Shown: piece after piece, positions 62,520-64,000 of the stretch
How the letters are laid out: each line of letters begins with the position of its first letter
Position numbering within the stretch: position 1 is the first letter of the stretch
Origin: Litorivicinus lipolyticus
GTDB lineage: Bacteria; Pseudomonadota; Gammaproteobacteria; Pseudomonadales; Litorivicinaceae
Reading direction: 5' to 3'
Length of the DNA: 64,000 nt
Assembly (NCBI RefSeq): GCF_009650135.1
Contig: NZ_CP045871.1
Span: 1 to 64,000, forward strand
Translations under genes and position numbers: made by a program
The notes under the pieces: generated by a model
Databases searched by the model: none
Told to the model about the DNA's origin: nothing
Seen by the model: only the letters and a program-made list of their open reading frames with translations

Positions 62520-63140
62520 CGTGGCTGCGCGCGCAGAATCTCGGCCACTTCAATTGAAACGCGGGCAACTTCGAATATCTCTTCAACAGGTATCGGTGGG
62601 ATACCATTCTTTATCCCATCTAGGAATGCAGATGCACACTGGCGCTGCCCTTTATCCTGCTTCCACGAGTTCATCTTCTTAAAGCCTTTCCAGTGAAAGC
62701 CCCTAAGCTTGCGGAAATTGTCCAATTGCAGAACGCTACCGGATGCAAACACTTCAACTCGCTCTTTGGGAAAGCTGGACGCCCCGTTGGCGAGATAAAA
62801 AATCGTGCCGAATGAACCATCTGAAAACCCCAAGGTTATGCTGGCTTTATCCTCAGTAACTGGCACACCGGGATGCTCACCCATACGTCGCGCTTGAATG
62901 GACACAATCTCGCTATCGGCCAGATAACGCATCAGGTCGATAAAATGGCAGGCTTCTCCAATAATACGCCCACCACCAACGGCATTATTCTGTGTCCAGT
63001 GATCGGCAGGGATAGCACCCGCATTCATGGTCATGATGAATGACTTGGGCTCTTTCACTGCGTCCAGCAGGGCTTTCATTTTCTGAACCTGCGGGGAGAA
63101 ACGACGGTTAAAGCCGACCATCAACTGAGGACTATAGGGC
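62516..63140 (-). pseudogene. 3' part of a Gfo/Idh/MocA-type (bi-domain) oxidoreductase
   Basis: The frame from LMVGFNRRFSPQVQKM, through GGGRIIGEACHFIDLMRYL to the end (EVARVSIEVAEILRAQPR), is the C-terminal substrate domain of Gfo/Idh/MocA oxidoreductases found in polysaccharide loci. The nucleotide-binding N-terminal part is missing. Upstream of about 63140 the DNA switches to the wecB-like gene on the same strand. The stop overlaps the heparinase-like start (ATGA), showing that the operon order was once normal. Confidence 0.7.
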
Positions 63141-63449
63141 TGCAGCGAATGTCGTTGCCGTATCACCGTGTACCAAAACGACATCAGGCTGAAAAGATTC
63201 TAAAATCGGCTTCAAACCGACAAGAATTGAAGTCGTTACATCGTTTAATGTCTGTCGAGGCTTCATAATATTGAGATCAAAGTCTGGTTCTATCTCAAAC
63301 AAATCCAAAACCTGATCAAGCATCTGCCGGTGTTGAGCCGTCACACATACCCCGGAAACGAATCGATTGTCGGCATCAAGGGCATGGACCAGGGGTGCCA
63401 TTTTGATTGCTTCAGGCCGCGTTCCAAATACTGTTAATATTTTTTTCAC
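63132..63449 (-). pseudogene. wecB: 5' part of UDP-N-acetylglucosamine 2-epimerase (WecB-like)
   Basis: The frame from GTG 63449 reads [20 protein letters not shown], then [20 protein letters not shown], up to [13 protein letters not shown] and then a stop. This is the first about 105 of some 370 residues of WecB. The rest, including the catalytic half, is lost at the junction with the oxidoreductase fragment near 63132-63140. GGATG precedes the start. The product should be inactive. Confidence 0.75.
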
Positions 63450-63717
63450 AATATATCTACATCCAACAAATAAAATATATTTTTTAATTATCACGACAAA
63501 CCTAATAAGGAAGCTTACACCCCAAATGGAGCGTTTACATTATCGTTGATAGATCTTTTATGGAATCCAGAAATTATCTAAATATATGCTTTTCAATTTT
63601 AATATTCGATAAGAGACGTTGTCGAACTTTATAAATCTGCACCCTCGCTACACGGGTTGGCGTATTGTCTTACATTCGTAAGAGGGTTGACGTACCGAAG
63701 ATTGAAATAATTCGCGT
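63450..63717. other. AT-rich gene-free leader of the polysaccharide operon
   Basis: A stretch markedly richer in A+T than the rest of the window, with no supported gene. It probably contains the promoter of the minus-strand polysaccharide operon. No single promoter stands out. Confidence 0.4.
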
Positions 63718-63864
63718 CGGGCATGGAGCGTCGGGCATGGAGCGTGGGGCGTGGGGCGTGGGGCGTGGGGCGTGGGGCGTGGGGCGTGGGGCGTGGGGCG
63801 TGGGGCGTGGGGCGTGGGGCGTGGGGCGTGGGGCGTGGGGCGTGGGGCGTGGGGCGTGGGGCGT
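63718..63864 (+). repeat. heptanucleotide tandem repeat, 21 units
   Basis: Seven-base units run without interruption: two copies of the pair CGGGCAT-GGAGCGT (63718-63745), then 17 perfect copies of GGGGCGT (63746-63864). Both strands happen to be open in some frames (a false Gly/Trp/Val- or Pro/Arg-rich peptide). No ribosome site or family supports translation. Confidence 0.95.
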
Positions 63865-63929
63865 GAGAAAATATTTTTTGCCGTATCCATGAAATCAGGG
63901 CCGCTTAAAAAACTACGTTAACTAAGCGT

Positions 63930-64000
63930 TTAGAGTCTGATCAACACCCGATAATTGCCATTATCGCTCAGCCAGCGATCCTGCGCGCTTGCCATGGCCA
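63930..64000 (-). CDS. C-terminal end of an unidentified protein (cut by window edge)
   Basis: The minus-strand frame entering from the window end reads MASAQDRWLSDNGNYRVLIRL and then TAA (63930-63932). The wording looks coding and is followed by the non-coding repeat region. Only about 23 residues are visible, too few for a family call. An in-frame ATG occurs in it, but the gene probably starts beyond the window. Confidence 0.45.
   Translation of the reverse strand, partial: AMASAQDRWLSDNGNYRVLIRL

Noticed and set aside
63718-63864. CRISPR array
   Set aside because: Units are 7 bp, contiguous and without unique spacers; no cas genes are near.
63648-63892. Open frames on both strands across the heptamer array, giving His-Ala-Pro-Arg or Gly-Ala-Trp repeats
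   Set aside because: They arise because the 7-bp unit has no stop in any frame. There is no ribosome site and no flanking coding signal.

Overview
The window reads as chromosomal DNA of a gammaproteobacterium. The evidence is long conserved gene orders of that class: yrfG-hslR-hslO, hemC-hemD-hemX-hemY next to argH, hemB-trxA...rho-ubiD, cpxA-cpxR facing a Spy/CpxP gene, ynjBCD plus ynjF, the long form of gshA, and a wbpM/pglC-type surface-polysaccharide locus. The genus cannot be fixed from sequence alone. Most of the window is GC-rich and tightly packed, with many stop/start overlaps. No tRNA, rRNA or CRISPR array was seen.

Layout. Positions 144-5250 hold a branched-chain amino-acid ABC transporter (livJ-G-F-H-M, minus strand) with a hairpin between livJ and livG. 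Positions 5397-9338 hold an SDR reductase, a GlxA-type regulator next to a succinate-semialdehyde dehydrogenase, and a MAPEG protein. Positions 9431-16815 hold an 831-residue membrane-anchored TPR protein, a Cpx-like two-component system facing a CpxP-like gene across a perfect CpxR box, oligopeptidase B and an unknown gene. Positions 16870-25762 cover zwf-pgl, yrfG-hslR-hslO, gshA, a FliL-like gene, dsbB, a beta-propeller lipoprotein, an FKBP isomerase and a TIGR02444-type protein. Positions 25796-33810 hold an ABC-F ATPase and a minus-strand run formed by a TVP38-flavoprotein fusion followed by ynjB-ynjC-ynjD-ynjF.

Positions 33904-45624 carry hemB-trxA and rho-ubiD. About 7.5 kb lies between trxA and rho, which are neighbours in Pseudomonas. 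This block holds a decayed PIN toxin-antitoxin pair, a DUF1800 lipoprotein with a carbohydrate-binding-like insert, a DUF1501 partner, a YeeE/YedE sulfur transporter, a sugar dehydrogenase and a receiver-like protein. Positions 45729-53501 hold a large secreted protein of unknown function, hemYXDC and argH.

From 53.5 kb to the end the DNA is a scrambled accessory region. It holds a second decayed toxin-antitoxin pair (Doc-like), the polysaccharide genes wbpM and pglC, an intact IS3-family element with a 4-bp target duplication sitting inside an older transposase remnant, an intact yefM-yoeB module with its double TGTACA operator, another IS3 remnant, and a polysaccharide operon. The last two genes of that operon (glycosyltransferase and epimerase) are intact. 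The first three (wecB, an oxidoreductase and a heparinase-like gene) are truncated, fused or internally deleted. A perfect array of 17 GGGGCGT heptamers lies upstream of this operon. The main themes are loss of toxin genes with antitoxins kept, and erosion of a surface-polysaccharide cluster by deletion and IS insertion.
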